64,000 bases of DNA from Ditylenchus dipsaci (taxonomy: Eukaryota > Nematoda > Chromadorea > Rhabditida > Anguinidae), in NCBI GenBank assembly GCA_004194705.1, contig SADC01000350.1, positions 62,001-126,000 on the forward strand, read 5' to 3'. Within the stretch, counting starts at the first letter, position 1, and each line of letters opens with the position of its first letter. The notes beneath the pieces are model-generated. The model was not told the DNA's origin. It worked only from the letters and a program-made list of their open reading frames with translations, and did not search any database. Below, one piece after another: positions 1-11,389 of the stretch. The position numbers and the translations under genes are program-made.

Positions 1-330
1 GAGCTGTACTTTTTTTTCTTGACCAAAACTTTTTTTTCTGTTGGTATCATTTTGTAGCTAAGATTCAGGGCTTCAAAATGTGGTATTGATAAGCCACATT
101 TAAAATAAAAAATTGGGGTAAAAATGCTTAGGTCCGCACTCAGGTCGACACTCAGGCCCACACTCTGTGAGTGTCGACCCGAGTGTCGACCTGAGTGCGG
201 ACCTAAGCATTTTTACCCCAATTTTTTATTTCAGATGTGGCTTATCAATACCTCATTTTGAAGCCCTGAATCTTAGCTACAAAATGATATCAACAGAAAA
301 AAAAGTTTTGGTCAAGAAAAAAATTACAGC
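1..330. repeat. long near-perfect palindrome
   Basis: The first 160 bases are repeated in reverse complement up to about position 330. The hinge near 160-170 is made of iterated CACTCAGGTCGA-type words. The left end may continue outside the window. No coding capacity beyond chance was seen; it looks like a foldback element. Confidence 0.85.
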
Positions 331-396
331 TCTTCCCGCGTTAAAAACACCCCAAATCTCACACTCAGGTCGACACTCATTGCGAACGTGCCTTAA

Positions 397-631
397 AGAG
401 CCATTGCCACCTGTTTTGAATTGTCCTCCGCCAATTCAAATTTTTTTGCCTAATCATTCAACTTCTGCACGGATTTTTTTATCTTGGTTTCTAACAAAAC
501 AAGGCTTAGAATTTAATTTTAGGTATAGTTGTGATAGAAACCAAGTTGAAAAATCAGTACAGAAGTTCAATGATTCAGAAAAAAATTTGAATTGGCGGGG
601 GACAACCGTTGTCGGAGACGGCAATGGCCCT
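397..631. mobile_element. TTAA-flanked MITE
   Basis: The element is bounded by TTAA at 393-396 and 632-635. Its ends are AGAGCCATTGCC and GGCAATGGCCCT, inverted with few mismatches, and the inverted match continues inward (CCGCCAATTCAAATTTTTTT against its complement). TTAA target duplication is typical of piggyBac-type elements. It has no transposase. Confidence 0.75.
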
Positions 632-947
632 TTAAGCTCATTTTTTGTTGCTTCTTTTGTTCGTATTTTAATATGATTTCCATGAAATTGTTCTCATTTA
701 TTAGGTGGCTCATGTTGAATTTGAACCAAATGCAGAGGCACTGCCGGGAAATCCTGAAGTTGTGGAAAGTAATATCCTAGAAGACCGGCTAATATTATTA
801 ACCTATATTGAATGTTTTCTTTTGTTTGTTGGTCCAGTTATAAATTATTGTCGTTTCTTCCCGTTACTCTTAATTGTTTCATTGTTTTCCTCGTTGGATA
901 AATCTAGTCGTAAGCTGGGATGTAGAACAAATATATTTTTAATTTTT
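632..947. other. no gene recognised
   Basis: AT-rich sequence. An acceptor-like TTATTAG near 700-703 precedes about 75 coding-compatible bases, but no partner exon was found and I do not call a gene. Confidence 0.5.
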
Positions 948-1047
948 TATCCGATCGCTGTATCCGATCGCAATTGTATCCGATCGCTGTATCCGATCGC
1001 AATTGTATCCGATCGCTGTATCCGATCACAATTTGTATCCGATCGCA
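948..1047. repeat. tandem repeat of TGTATCCGATCGC-type units
   Basis: About eight head-to-tail copies of GTATCCGATCGC with alternating spacers CT and AATT, giving a 27-28 bp higher-order period. The last units are degenerate. Confidence 0.9.
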
Positions 1048-1229
1048 GGGCAGTCGTCGACACTCATTGTGAACGTGCCTTAACATACGGCTAGGCCCGG
1101 TTCCGTTCTAACAATTGGCTCTCCCATTAACATACAGTCAATGCATTTTTCGCATTTTCCGAATTACACCCTTTTTTCTTCAATTTTTTTACAAAATCTT
1201 AATTTTTTTTTAATTTGAAAAAACTTTTT

Positions 1230-1878
1230 TTCGAATGAGTAATTAACATTTTATCTACGGGTCATGAAAATAATTGATTGAGTACAAAATGTAAACATAG
1301 CTTTAAGGTGAGTAAAAGTCTACCGTATTTTCTCTAATTATAGACCCGGGTCTATAATTTTCAATCTCCCGAAAATCGGAAAATTTCAAGGCCAAATTCG
1401 AGATTTTTGGGTGCTCAACCAAAATCTAAAAAGCGAGATTGGCAGAGCTCGTGGGAGCTCAGAAAACGCAAAGAAGATATTTTTAAAATGTTTACTCTGC
1501 GCCGAGATACAGACTCTTAGAGTCGAAGGGGTTTATAATTAGAGACGGGTCTATAATTAGAGAAAATACGGTAATCTAAGTTTTTCAAAATTTTAGCGGA
1601 TTTTAGTCATTTTTGAAGAATTTGATTTTTTTAAGAGGCCATATCTCAACTTTCAGATTTTCAAAATTAATCTCTGAAATAGGTCTTGTAGCTCTTGAAG
1701 TGCGCTACAAGATACAACTAAGATGTTGTTGATGGCAACTTGACAACCCTAAAAACTTGTGCAAAATAACCAATCTGTTTATCACTTTTACCCACCTTAA
1801 AACGATGTTTACATTTTGTGCTCAATTAATTATTTTGCATGAATCATAGATAAACTGTTAATTACTCATTCGAAAGAA
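1230..1878. repeat. foldback repeat enclosing a MITE
   Basis: Bases near 1,230-1,310 (CGAATGAGTAATTAACA, then TACAAAATGTAAACAT) recur inverted near 1,800-1,878. The CCGTATTT-type element at 1,323-1,571 lies between the arms, so it is nested or forms the loop. Confidence 0.7.
1323..1571. mobile_element. CCGTATTT-type MITE (copy 1)
   Basis: Flanked by TA on both sides. The termini are CCGTATTTTCTCTAAT and its inverse. Just inside the left terminus lies a perfect palindrome centred on CCCGGG; its half-word ATTATAGACCC is repeated near the right end. The internal motif GAGCTCGTGGGAG is shared with other copies. Confidence 0.85.
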
Positions 1879-2186
1879 GAAGAACAGGACTTTCATACGC
1901 TATATCACAATCTTTCATGAGTCATATAAATGGCTGAGAAAAAAGTCTTTCAAAAGCGGATAATTTTGACCAACCAATAAGTTTCACAACTTTGGTAGAA
2001 AGCCTCAAAAATCTGATTTTTAGTCTTAAAATCTGATTTTTTTTCAATTTGTCTGATTTCAGTAAATTTGAGTTGGAAACGTGAGGTAAATGCTGCCCAT
2101 TCGTTTGCTGCGTTGCTCTGGGAGCCGGTTTGCGCAAGGTTTGAGGTAGTGCATATCACATAATTTAGTTGAGCAGTTTTTCTAAT
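1879..2186. other. upstream region of the ECI2-like gene
   Basis: No further gene seen. This stretch should contain the promoter of the gene starting at 2,187, but no clear TATA box or trans-splice acceptor was recognised. Confidence 0.4.
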
Positions 2187-3840
2187 ATGCTTTTAAGATT
2201 CTCTTCCACTTTTGAGGATGCTCAGAAAAGATGAAAACGCTGCCAGAAGAACCTGATACCAGCACAAAGCTTCAGATTTATGGTCTATTCAAGCAAGTAC
2301 CGTATAACCTCTATTAAACGGGCACCCCTACAGTTAACGTTTTTCAAATTTGCTTTGTTTTTTTAACCCCAATATTGTTTATTTTTTGAAACGGACGACC
2401 ACTCATTTTGTAGAGTTTGTGAAGCTCTACAAAATAAGTGGTCGTCCGTTTCGAAAAATAAACAATATTGGGGTTAAAAAAACAAAGCAAATTTGAAAAA
2501 CGTTAACTGTAGGGTGCCCATTTAATAGAGGTTATACGGTATGCATTTTTTTCATGTCAACAGTCTATTGCATTAAATTTGCTTGTTTAGGGACTGCTGG
2601 CGATGCTACAGGAAGTCGCCCTGGGGCCTTCGATTTTGCTGGCCGAGCTAAATTCGATGCGTGGAAATCGAATGAGGGACTGTCAAAAGTAATGTATTAA
2701 CTTTTAAAACCACTTGGACATCTTCTATTCACAGGACGAAGCACAGAAGAAGTATGCTGAGCTTATTGAATCGTTGTTGAAGGATGCGAATGTCTCTGTT
2801 GGAGCTCAACATTCGACCAATTCTACGCCGACTTCTGGACTCAAAATCTGCACTGAGGGCAAGGTATTCAAAATTCAGCTCGACCGTCCTGATAAATTCA
2901 ATGCCATTACTTGGACATGTATGAGGGTCTTATTGCAGCGATGGACAATGCGAGCAAGGACCGAACCACCAGTCTGACAGTCATCACAGGTTTGGTTACA
3001 AACTAATTTCACTGAAATCGAACTTATTGTCTCAACTTGCAGGTTCTGGTGAATACTTCTGCAGGTTTCGATGGTTTTAAAAAATAATCTTGTCTAATAA
3101 CTATTTTCCAGTGGTAATGATCTCTCTAACTTCACTCGCGTCAAGTCTCCGGAGGACATGATTCCAGTGGCTGAAATGGAGAAGACATCCTGGAGCGCTT
3201 TGTCCGTTCTTTCATCGTTCATGAAAAACCACTGGTTTGTTTATTTTTTATACGTGCATCAATATATTCTCTTAATTTTAGGTGGCCCTGATCAACGGAC
3301 CTGCAATCGGGATTTCGGTAACTGTGCTTGCGTTGTGTGATCTAGTCATTGCTTCGGACAAGTATTGCATTAGCTTTTTATTATAAGAAAAGTCTTTTTC
3401 ATTTCTAGGCTACTTTCATGACTCCTTTTACTTCGCTGGGCCAGTCTCCTGAGGGCTGTTCGTCTGTCACTTTCCCTGCTCTTATGGGCACATCAAAGTT
3501 TTTTTTTTGTAGCTTAGGGACTAATTGCTATCCTGCAGGATTTATAGGCTTCTGAAGTTCTTCTATTTGGCAAAAAGCTGACTGCGGAAGAAGCGCTGGA
3601 CAGAAATCTGGTTGCTGAGGTGATCCCACATGCTCAGTTCCATGAAGAAAGTGAAAAAAGCTTGTCTCTATGTCCAAATTGCCTCCTGAGTCTCTGCGCC
3701 TCAACAAGAATTTGGTTCGCGAAAGTCAGAAAGAAAAGCTGATTGCCACAAATCTTGCGGAATGTGCTTTTCTGAAAAAACGGTGGTTGTCGGCTGAATG
3801 CGCCCAAGCTTTGCAAAGCTTTGTCACCAGAAAGAAGTAG
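2187..3840 (+). CDS. peroxisomal/mitochondrial enoyl-CoA delta isomerase 2-like, ACBP fused to crotonase
   Basis: The encoded protein should shift double bonds in unsaturated acyl-CoA during beta-oxidation. The N-terminal acyl-CoA-binding domain shows [34 protein letters not shown] and [13 protein letters not shown]. The crotonase domain follows: [11 protein letters not shown], then [16 protein letters not shown] (oxyanion region), [38 protein letters not shown] and the end [14 protein letters not shown]. Order and length fit the ECI2/PECI family. I start at 2,187 because MLLRFSST reads straight into the ACBP fold and looks like a short targeting leader. Exons are about 2187-2297, 2590-2688, 2735-2989 and several small ones to 3,840. 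Three single-base losses break the frame: AAAAAG read as AAAAG near 2,230, TGGGAC read as TGGAC near 2,913, and an A-run near 3,655. The last donor, near 3,499, lacks a clean GT. I take the gene to be intact in life. Confidence 0.9.
2300..2539. mobile_element. CCGTATAACC-type MITE in the first ECI2 intron
   Basis: A 240-bp element flanked by TA, with termini CCGTATAACCTCTATTAAAC and an inverted partner at 2,520-2,539. It sits directly at the 5' splice site, so the intron now begins GTACCG where excision would give GTATGC. Confidence 0.85.
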
Positions 3841-4190
3841 TCAAGGTAACTATTTGGATGTATAAATCCAAATATCTGATGATAATGATTCTTCATTGCA
3901 AATGGTGTGTAAATTTTTCGCTAATAAAAATGAATTGTGTCGTTTGGGGCTCTCTTCCTTGGATATAGTCGAACTTTGATCCGTGGGCCTCTGTGCACCC
4001 ATGTGACCAAACGGACATAATTTAGTCAAGTGACCCAATAACCGGTTAGAGAAGTAGACCACCACTTGAAAAAGACTCAATAATTTCTCGAGAGGCATAA
4101 ATTACTTTTCTGGTGGCTTATTCATAACACAGAACTTACAAATGTTGAAACACTATGAAAACTTCATTTATCCGGAAAAAAATGTTGAAA
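3841..4190. other. intergenic, nothing recognised
   Basis: 3' flank of the ECI2-like gene. AATAAA-like motifs are present. A short stretch, AAGTGACCCAATAACCG near 4,025, also occurs in the foldback element at 32.2 and 33.5 kb. Confidence 0.4.
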
Positions 4191-4260
4191 ATGCGAACTT
4201 ATCTGGTATTCACTTGTATTCTTGCCCATGTTTCGCAGCCTTTGGATGGCATTTGGACTC
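4191..4260 (+). pseudogene. relic signal-peptide exon of the small secreted family
   Basis: Starts ATGCGAACTTAT and reads MRTYLVFTCILA, matching exon 1 of the two minus-strand genes at 6,966 and 13,697, but on the other strand. The middle of the hydrophobic core is deleted and the frame runs into the palindrome at 4,298. No TATA box precedes it. Confidence 0.6.
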
Positions 4261-4297
4261 TCCATCACTGCCAAAATGCAAAAAAACGGCACACCTT

Positions 4298-4714
4298 CGG
4301 AATACCCCCAGCAGTCAACTTCGGAATACCCCCAGCAGTCAACTTTGTATACCTCCAGCACTTAATTAGGAACACACCCTCATGTTACCTCACAATTAAA
4401 AGCTGAGGATGTTAGCTACACAATGGTGTAAAAATTTCTTGGTTTAGTTCACACAAATGTATATTTTTCGATTAAAATAGAACTGAATATTTTTTGAGCA
4501 TTCGATTTCCATTCGAAAAAATTCAATTTTATTTTAATCGAAAAATATAAATTTGTGTGAACTAAACCAAGAAAATTTTACACCATTGTGTAGCTAACAT
4601 CCTCAGCTTTCAATTGTGGGGTAACATGAGGGGTGTGTTCCGAATTAAGTGCTGGGGTATACCAAAGTTGACTGCTGGGGGTATTCCGAAGTTGACTGCT
4701 GGGGGTATTCCGAA
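4298..4714. repeat. inverted repeat with iterated ends
   Basis: The left end carries two copies of CGGAATACCCCCAGCAGTC; the right end carries their inverse. Arms continue through a stretch with CACAATGGTGTAAAA to a centre near 4,495. It looks like a foldback MITE with tandemly iterated terminal words. Confidence 0.85.
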
Positions 4715-5106
4715 GTTTAGCCAAAAACACAGAAGAAAGTTTTGTCGCATTTCTAAACACTTTCAAAAAATATGAGAAGTACAGGGTGTCCCAATTAAAA
4801 AGTAAAGTTGTTTTTATCTGACAAATTTTTGTTTCATAATCAGCTTCCTTCAAGTAGTCGTCTACTTCAAACCGGTTATCGGTCACCTGACCGGTTTGAA
4901 AAATAATCTACATGAAATACTGCATCTAAATAACCAATGTGACACTCTGTCTTTCTCGTGTCAGTGAGATGGGGACGTCATAGATTTGTCAATATTGCTG
5001 TTAAAATATTTACTCTATTTTAATCATTGACTTGATTCAGGTTTATTTGCCTTACATACAAAAAATTCAGCTTGAAGATTTGGCTTATTTAGCATTTAAA
5101 CATGGA

Positions 5107-6966
5107 TCAATTAGCTGTATCATCATTAACTGTGACATCACAAGCGCAGAAAGGACCCTGACATGTGGGAACGTATATGGGAGTATGTCCCTCAATTTGG
5201 ACTCTCTCTTTGCAGTATTCAACGCTGCAATCAGGGAGTGCGCATGATTCACCACTTGCCTCTCTCAACACACGTTTGAGCTGGCGATTTGGCTGACAAT
5301 AGTAAGTTTAAAAAAGTCTGCGAAAAATTTAACAATACCTTTGAATAAATTCATAAGGACGGGATTATTTACAAGGTCTTCTTGCGTTATATCAAAGTTG
5401 TTTCGGTCTGACAAATTTTAGTTTCATAATCATAGTTGGATCACCGCCGCCCTATTTTTACTCCATTTTTTGCACATTTTATTCATAATTTGGTATCAAA
5501 ACGATGCGCCGTCTCTTGGCCATCCAACAACACCATCAGCGCAGGGTTTCACAACTTTTATGGCTAAGCTGTAAGACAAGCCTGTCTGGAACCTGCTTTT
5601 GTCAAAAAAAAACCCCCGAAATGACGAATTTTCGGACAAAAACAGGTTTCAGGATTCCTACATCTCAGCCAAGGCAGTTGTGAACCCTTTCGTTGGTGGT
5701 CTTATTGGATAGCCAAGAGACTAAGCATCTTTTTCATGCCAAACTCGTAAAAAAATATGGAAAAATAGGGTGTTATATTAAAGTTGTTTTGGTCTGACAA
5801 ATTTTAGTTTCATAATCATAGCTGGATCACCGCCGCCGCTACCGGCGACACTGCCGCCAGGCCGCCAGGCGGTGGCGGTGAAGAATAGGGTGTGCATCCC
5901 GAGGGATTAGAACCTATGACCAATTTTTAACGGATATTTTTTTAAAAGCTATATCTGAGCATGTAAAATCGGTTTTGTAGCGCTTGAGCTGCGCTACAAC
6001 AAAGCGTTAAGATGATTTTTAAACGCCAGCCATAAGCTTAAATTATTAACCACATAAAGTGATACAAATGCTCGTCAATTACTCAAGCCTTTCTCGTATT
6101 TTGAGAGCAATGGCTAGTTATCAAAAAATCATTATTGTTCGATAAAATTAGCAAAAATGCGTCTACCACATTTGGCTTTCAAATAAGCATTCAGTTGCTC
6201 TATTGTGATTACCATTGTCATTAAAAACTCTATTGTGATTAAAAACAGCTTGAAGTTTTTGATTGGAACACCGTCGTATTTGTCGTATTTTATGAAAAAT
6301 GTCCAAAACTTCGACAGAACTTTCTTCTTTTTTCCCATTTTCGGAAGTGATAGAAAGTCTGAATTCCACTCAGTTGAGAAAACCTTTTTTTAAAAAACCA
6401 TAGTTTCGAAAGCAGCGGCATTTACGAAATATTAAATTGGCAGGGGACAGTTTTCTGCTTCGAAAATGTTCAAAACGCTTTGAATCAGTTTTTATTTAAA
6501 TTTAAAATTGAAATTTCGTGTATGTTTTACAGTCGAACCTGGATAACCGGACACCCCCAAAAGTTCGTTCCCCAGCTTAATCCGACACTTTTTAGACCTT
6601 TTTTTATGTTTTTGTCAATTCTGTTTTGACAGTCTGGCCGCAAATATCGCAAGGATGCCGATTTTGCCGATCGTTTTTCAAAATCCAAAAACTTTTCAAA
6701 ATTTCGACCAGAATGTCGAAACACAATTGACAAAAACATTCGAAAAAAGGTCTAAAAAAGTGTCGGACCCAGCTGGAAACGAACTTTCGGTGATGTCCGG
6801 TTATCCAGGTCGACTGTACTTTGAACTCTCAATTTTCAGCAGCCATTAAGCTGATTAAACCGATTTTTCTTATAACAAAGAAAAAAGCTTACATAAAAGC
6901 ATCTCCAGGCTGCAGAACAAGGGCGATAATAGCCAGGATGCAGGTCAATACCAAATAAGTTCGCAT
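5107..6966 (-). CDS. small secreted protein, family member A
   Basis: Unrecognised family. Exon 1 (6893-6966) encodes MRTYLVLTCILAIIALVLQ followed by PGDAF, a textbook signal peptide. It ends in a GTAAGC donor with two bases of a split codon. Exon 2 (5496-5568) joins in phase after a TTACAG acceptor and gives AIKVVKPCADGVVGWPRDG before a TGA. Exon 3 (5107-5292, acceptor TTGTCAG) is open in phase 0 and cysteine-rich: ESCALPDCSVEYC, then PTCQGPFCACDV. Exons 1 and 2 alone make a 47-residue secreted peptide. Exon 3 is either an alternative last exon, reached from a GTGAAA donor inside exon 2, or a separate gene. All three exons are preserved in copy B, which supports function. Spacing to TATA is 39 bp. 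No homologue comes to mind. Confidence 0.6.
5640..5745 (+). pseudogene. inverted relic of the family's exon 2
   Basis: Reads CAG acceptor then AKAVVNPFVGGLIG followed by a stop, homologous to AIKVVKPCADGVVGW on the other strand about 100 bp away. The following bases TAGCCAAGAGACTAAGCATC keep the family's exon-end sequence. A further fragment lies near 10,160. Confidence 0.5.
6530..6816. mobile_element. Tigger-like MITE in an intron of secreted gene A
   Basis: TA-flanked. Ends CAGTCGAACCTGGATAACCG and its inverse, with the inner word GGATAACCGGAC. It is absent from copy B, so it inserted after the duplication. Confidence 0.85.
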
Positions 6967-7004
6967 TTTTCATATAAATAAGTTAACAATGTATATCAAA
7001 ACTG

Positions 7005-7012
7005 TTTTTATA
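7005..7012 (-). promoter_or_regulatory. TATA box of secreted gene A
   Basis: TATAAAAA on the minus strand, 39 bp upstream of the ATG, within a CACTATAAAAA context conserved in copy B. Confidence 0.65.
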
Positions 7013-7625
7013 GTGTCTTTAATCTAACATTTGCAAATTCTCGGCCATGAATAAGCCAACATCGATTCTATTTTGTCTTCCTCTAATTGGATAGTCGTCT
7101 GCACTTTTTCATGCCTAGTTTTAGATTGTGCTCAAAATAGCATCTTGACTAACTGTTTTTCTAAGCAGGATCGTTTTCGCTTTGATTTTTAAACCAATCA
7201 GTGAATTTTCTACAACAAGGAAGAATAAGGCAAAAAGTGAAAAAAACAGCAAGTGCGGTCGGACGGAATCTGAAGTTCTGCTAATTCAAATTTAACGTCC
7301 CATTTTTCGAGATCGAGTCGGGAAAATGTGTTTTTATGAGATTCTGAAAATCGGGAAATTTATAGCCCTCGTCTCTAAACTTTGCAGTAAAAAATTTTTC
7401 TCCGGCAATTCCTCATTCGAAAAGCCGCTGCGTTCAACAATGTGGGGCATGCCTGTGCGTTTAAAAAGGTAAAGGCGGTGACCGGCAATTTTTTTCGAAT
7501 CGCTACATTTTTCTTTCGTTATGTATGAAATCTCGTATAAATATTATACTACTTTAAAAAACTAGGCAGAAAACTTAAAAAATCTAGATAATAACGATTG
7601 TTGAAAGTTTTCCGAGAAAAAAATT

Positions 7626-8892
7626 CTAGGAGTATTTCAACTTTTTAAAGGCTAGATTCGGATATAATTCGGATATGACATGAATATAATTAGACTAGGT
7701 TAATTGGCGCCTTACAGGCTCCGGTGAAAATGTTAATTGTCGCAACCATACTTACCCTACCTGGCCATCTACCTGCCCTAACTGGCCATCTACCTACCCT
7801 ACCTGGCTTAAATCGATACCCGTCTACAAGAAAGCCCCGAATAACGTGATTTAATACCTAAAATAAAGCTAAGAAGTTGCTTAACAACTTAACGTTAAGT
7901 TTATCTTCACCTGGTAGCAACAGCCTCGAAAAAAGTTTAAGAAAGTGCCCAAAAGTAAAATTTTCGTAAGAAAAACCTATGACCTTAAGGCTAAAAATCA
8001 ATACTCGTCGCTGAAGAATTTACATACTCTACCGTTCAATAGCTCAAAATGTAGCTGAGAAGATTCTCTACAACTAAACGTTGAGTTATTTCTGAATTAG
8101 TATCAAAAAACACCTAAAAATTAGCTTAATAAAAAAACGTGACCGAGGACAAACATAGTCCGAAAACTATGTAGAGATTATTTTGAGAAGCCGTCTCAGC
8201 TGTTCTTTTTGAGCTAGTCATACAATGTTCTAGGATCAAAATTACTAACCTAGTCACAGAAAGAGAGAAAATGACAAAACTAGAGAATTTTTAGGTGTTA
8301 AAATATAACAGAACTGGAAACATGTTCACCGTTGTTAGAGATCAAGTTTGAACTATGTTTTTATATTTTTTCTGAAAAAATATGAAAACAAGAGAGAATC
8401 AAGCTAAACTCTTGCGAATAAAAAAATGACATATTGTATTTTCTCTAATTTCGACACAAGTTTTTAATTTATTTTTTAATACTTTTTGAAATTTTATTAG
8501 GTCAAGATCAAGAGCTATTTAAAACTTGAAAAATTAAGAAATAATGATTGAGAAAAAACTTTTAAAAAATAAAACGGAGTAATCTATACAATTTGTTGAG
8601 GTAAATAAGAAATTAAGCGGAGTAAATTATAAACAATGACACCACAAGGGAAAACTTTTTCAGAGAATTTTTTTTCTCCTATCTTGTTTGGAACGAAATT
8701 CCGTAAAGAACTATAAATGAGTACAACCGGGCTTTTGAGTCTTAATACTTTTTGACCAGCAAGTAAATTTTGGTTGAAAATTACACAGTTTAATTTTTTC
8801 AAAAATACGCGCGCGACTCGCATTAAAACGGTCAACTCACGCTATATAGTCGAATATAGGCATACAGTTGCTTTTAACTTTAATTAAAATTA
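7626..8892. other. intergenic, one minisatellite
   Basis: No gene seen. A tandem repeat of about 20 bp built on CTACCTGCCCTAACTGGCCA spans roughly 7,740-7,810. The rest is AT-rich with no long open frame. Confidence 0.6.
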
Positions 8893-9040
8893 CCGTATTT
8901 ACTCTATTAAACGGGCATGCCTATTTAATTTTAAACCCTTAAAAATTGGAAAATTGTGAGGTCGATCTCGAGATTTCCGGGTGCTCAACCGAAATCTAAA
9001 ACCTGGAATCGATAGAGCTCGTGGGAGTTAAGAAAATGCA
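8893..9040. mobile_element. truncated CCGTATTT-type MITE
   Basis: The left terminus CCGTATTTACTCTATTAAAC is present with the subterminal word AAACGGGCATGCC, centred on GCATGC. The right terminus was not found. Confidence 0.6.
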
Positions 9041-9277
9041 TCTAACAGCTTGATCTTGGGACCGTAGGCCAAAAAGTTGGGATGAGAAGGCCAGTAAAGT
9101 ATCAAAAGACAGTAAAAAGAGAGTTGACATGGATGCCAACTGCCCACTTGCTTTTGTTTTGATGACAATCCCTATTTTTAAGTATTTGCAGCAAAAAAAG
9201 TTTTTTTCAGTACTGAAAGGCTTTGCCCTTTTCTAATTTCAGCTCATATCTCAACAACCGATTCGTGATTCAGTTTA

Positions 9278-9510
9278 CCGTATTTCTTCTAATATACCGA
9301 CACCCCCTACTTTGAGGGTCCGTATCTCAGTCCAGAGAAGAAAATTTACATCGCTGTTTATTGCGTTTTCTTAGCTTCCACGAGCTCTATCGATTCAGCT
9401 TTTTCGACTTTGGATCTTCACCCGAAAATATTGAGATTGACCCAAAATTTTCACGATTTTGGAAGGGTTGAAAAATAAAACGACATGTCGGTATATTAGA
9501 AGAAATACGG
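9278..9510. mobile_element. CCGTATTT-type MITE
   Basis: TA-flanked. Ends CCGTATTTCTTCTAATATAC and its inverse. Copy-specific word ATACCGACA; the right subterminal palindrome is centred on ACATGT. Confidence 0.85.
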
Positions 9511-9639
9511 TACTTAGGAAATTTTGACTCCTAGGATGGCTAAGAATGAAAAAATACTAAAAAATAGGTATTTGGGCGCTACTCGGTTATAACCTCCGCC
9601 TCTCCCCCACACCGCTTAAAAACAGCGAAGCATAATCGT

Positions 9640-9935
9640 TTTTTCCAATGGCATCTATTTGCCAATAAGATCTTTTTGACAATGAGATTACTACGCCAAT
9701 GGTATGTTTTCACGAATAGCTTATTTTCTCAAGTGTTGTTATTTCCTTGTCCGGCAAATTACCACTCATTCTGTAGCTCATCTCACTGGCTACAAAATGA
9801 GTGGTAATTGATGAAGAACAAACTAACAATTCTTGAGAAAATATACTATTGGCAAATTGATTTTATTGGCAAAAAGGTCTTATTGGCAGAAGTCTCATTG
9901 GCAAAACGATTACGCCCTAAAACAGCTACTCGGCA
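9640..9935. repeat. foldback with iterated ATTGGCAAA words
   Basis: The word TTTGCCAATAAGA and relatives occur on the left, and four spaced copies of ATTGGCAAA/G on the right, around a hairpin at 9,770-9,810 (ACCACTCATTCTGTAGC against its near-inverse). Probably another MITE with iterated ends. Confidence 0.65.
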
Positions 9936-10585
9936 ATACCAATTACCCTCCCAGTCAATATTTTTCGGAGTGGTCAAAAACTATTTTAATTTTACCATAA
10001 AAGGTCCAGAAAAGCAATTTTAAAAGAGTTGGGACTCTTATTGGGACTCCCAATGGTCATATACGCATTTATTAGGTCACAGGTTCAAGTATTACTGAGT
10101 GCACAATTTGTTTTGTACTCTAATTTTTTTATTTTACCTTGCGCTGATAATATTTTTAGATAGCCAAGAGCCTGAGGATCATTTCGACACCGAACTTGTA
10201 AATAAACATGCATAAAAATAGGCCCCCAGTAGTATTAGAACCTCTGACCTGTTTTCTGACACTTTTCCACGTAAAAAATAGATTTTTTGAAAAAAAAATC
10301 TTTGGCCAAAATAAGACTTATTGCCTTGAGGGACCAAGGCATAACTCCTTGTATTAAGGGATTCTACCGCGTTTTGGTCACTGGAGCTGGGCAAAAAGAG
10401 TCGCTTAATGCATTTTTGATCAACAGTCTTGCTCGGAATTATGTCTAAGGTAAGTGCGCGCGCGCATCTCTAACCAACCAGGCGTTCCTAGGCGGGAACG
10501 AACTTTTGGGGTGTACACTATTGGGAGGTTCGACTGTACTTTAATCTATCATGATCCTTTAATTGATTTTGAGCGATACGTATAC
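9936..10585. other. degenerate repeat fragments
   Basis: Near 10,155-10,240 is a fragment of the secreted family's exon-2 region; near 10,430-10,490 a piece of the TCTAAGGTAAGTG module; near 10,515-10,535 a degenerate right Tigger end (GGTTCGACTGTA). No gene. Confidence 0.5.
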
Positions 10586-11296
10586 TAGTGATGGAAATAT
10601 TCAAATTTCGGGACTACCGGGACGGGACTTTTAGAAAAAAAATTTCGGGACCGGGACCGGGACTTTTCAAAAATTTCACCGGGACTAGAAAAAAGTCCGT
10701 TCGGGACTGTAAAAAGATAACCTTTAAAAAATTTGCGAAATGCACACCTCTACTATATATGTCAGCATAGAGCTTATACTTTACATCGCTGTTTTTGTAT
10801 TTTCTTAGTCCAACGAGCTCTACTGATATCGTTTTATGTTTATAGTTAAGCGCTCAAAAATTTTAGAATTGATCTCCAGTTTTTCGGATTTTGGGTGTCT
10901 GAAAATTGAACGGCCGGCTGCATAATTAAATCAATAATTAATATAAATTGATTAAAATCGAAAGTTTACTTAGAACTAAGTGTAAACAGTTCACTCTTGA
11001 ACCATTTGTAAAGAGTTTACTTTAAACCTCTTTTGTAGTTCGATAAGAAACAAACTCAGGCACAAACAAGAGTGTAATATTCATATGAGATCTAAAAACG
11101 ACAAAAATAGACAGGAAAAAAACAAAAACCGCAAAAATTCTGTTGTAGGAAATTAAATAAAAGTCCCGAATTTTTTCAAATTTTCGGGACCGGGACTTTT
11201 GTTTCAAATTTCGGGACCACCGGGACGGGACTTTTGCCTGAATTTTCTTCGGCGGGACGGGACTTTCGGGACCGTCCCGTCCCGCTTCCATCACTA
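10586..11296. mobile_element. hAT-type non-autonomous element, 8-bp TSD
   Basis: Flanked by perfect 8-bp duplications ACGTATAC at 10,578-10,585 and 11,297-11,304. Termini TAGTGATGGAA and TTCCATCACTA. Subterminal regions repeat the word CGGGACCGGGAC many times. No transposase. Confidence 0.9.
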
Positions 11297-11389
11297 ACGT
11301 ATACTGCACTTTATCTACCACAAGTTTTATTTTTCCAAGTTTTCAACAAACCATTTATTTACTTAATTGAGCGCAGTTTTGAAGAAGTA

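Larger units (their letters stand above)
4980..7625. repeat. segmental duplication, copy A
   Basis: Shares order and sequence with 12,250-14,345: cysteine-rich exon, short second exon, signal-peptide exon, TATA box and upstream region. Different MITEs have inserted in each copy, so the duplication is older than those insertions. Confidence 0.85.

Noticed and set aside
167..676. 169-codon open frame
   Set aside because: It runs through a palindrome and a MITE, with no domain or splice signals; an accidental frame.
705..782. Terminal exon reading AHVEFEPNAEALPGNPEVV
   Set aside because: Acceptor-like sequence precedes it, yet no upstream exon, homologue or poly(A) signal supports it.
948..1047. 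CRISPR-like array
   Set aside because: Units are short and directly tandem without unique spacers of constant length, and the genome is eukaryotic.
2187..3840. Calling the ECI2-like gene a pseudogene
   Set aside because: The breaks are single bases in runs and the same pattern affects unrelated genes in the window; domain sequence is otherwise well conserved.
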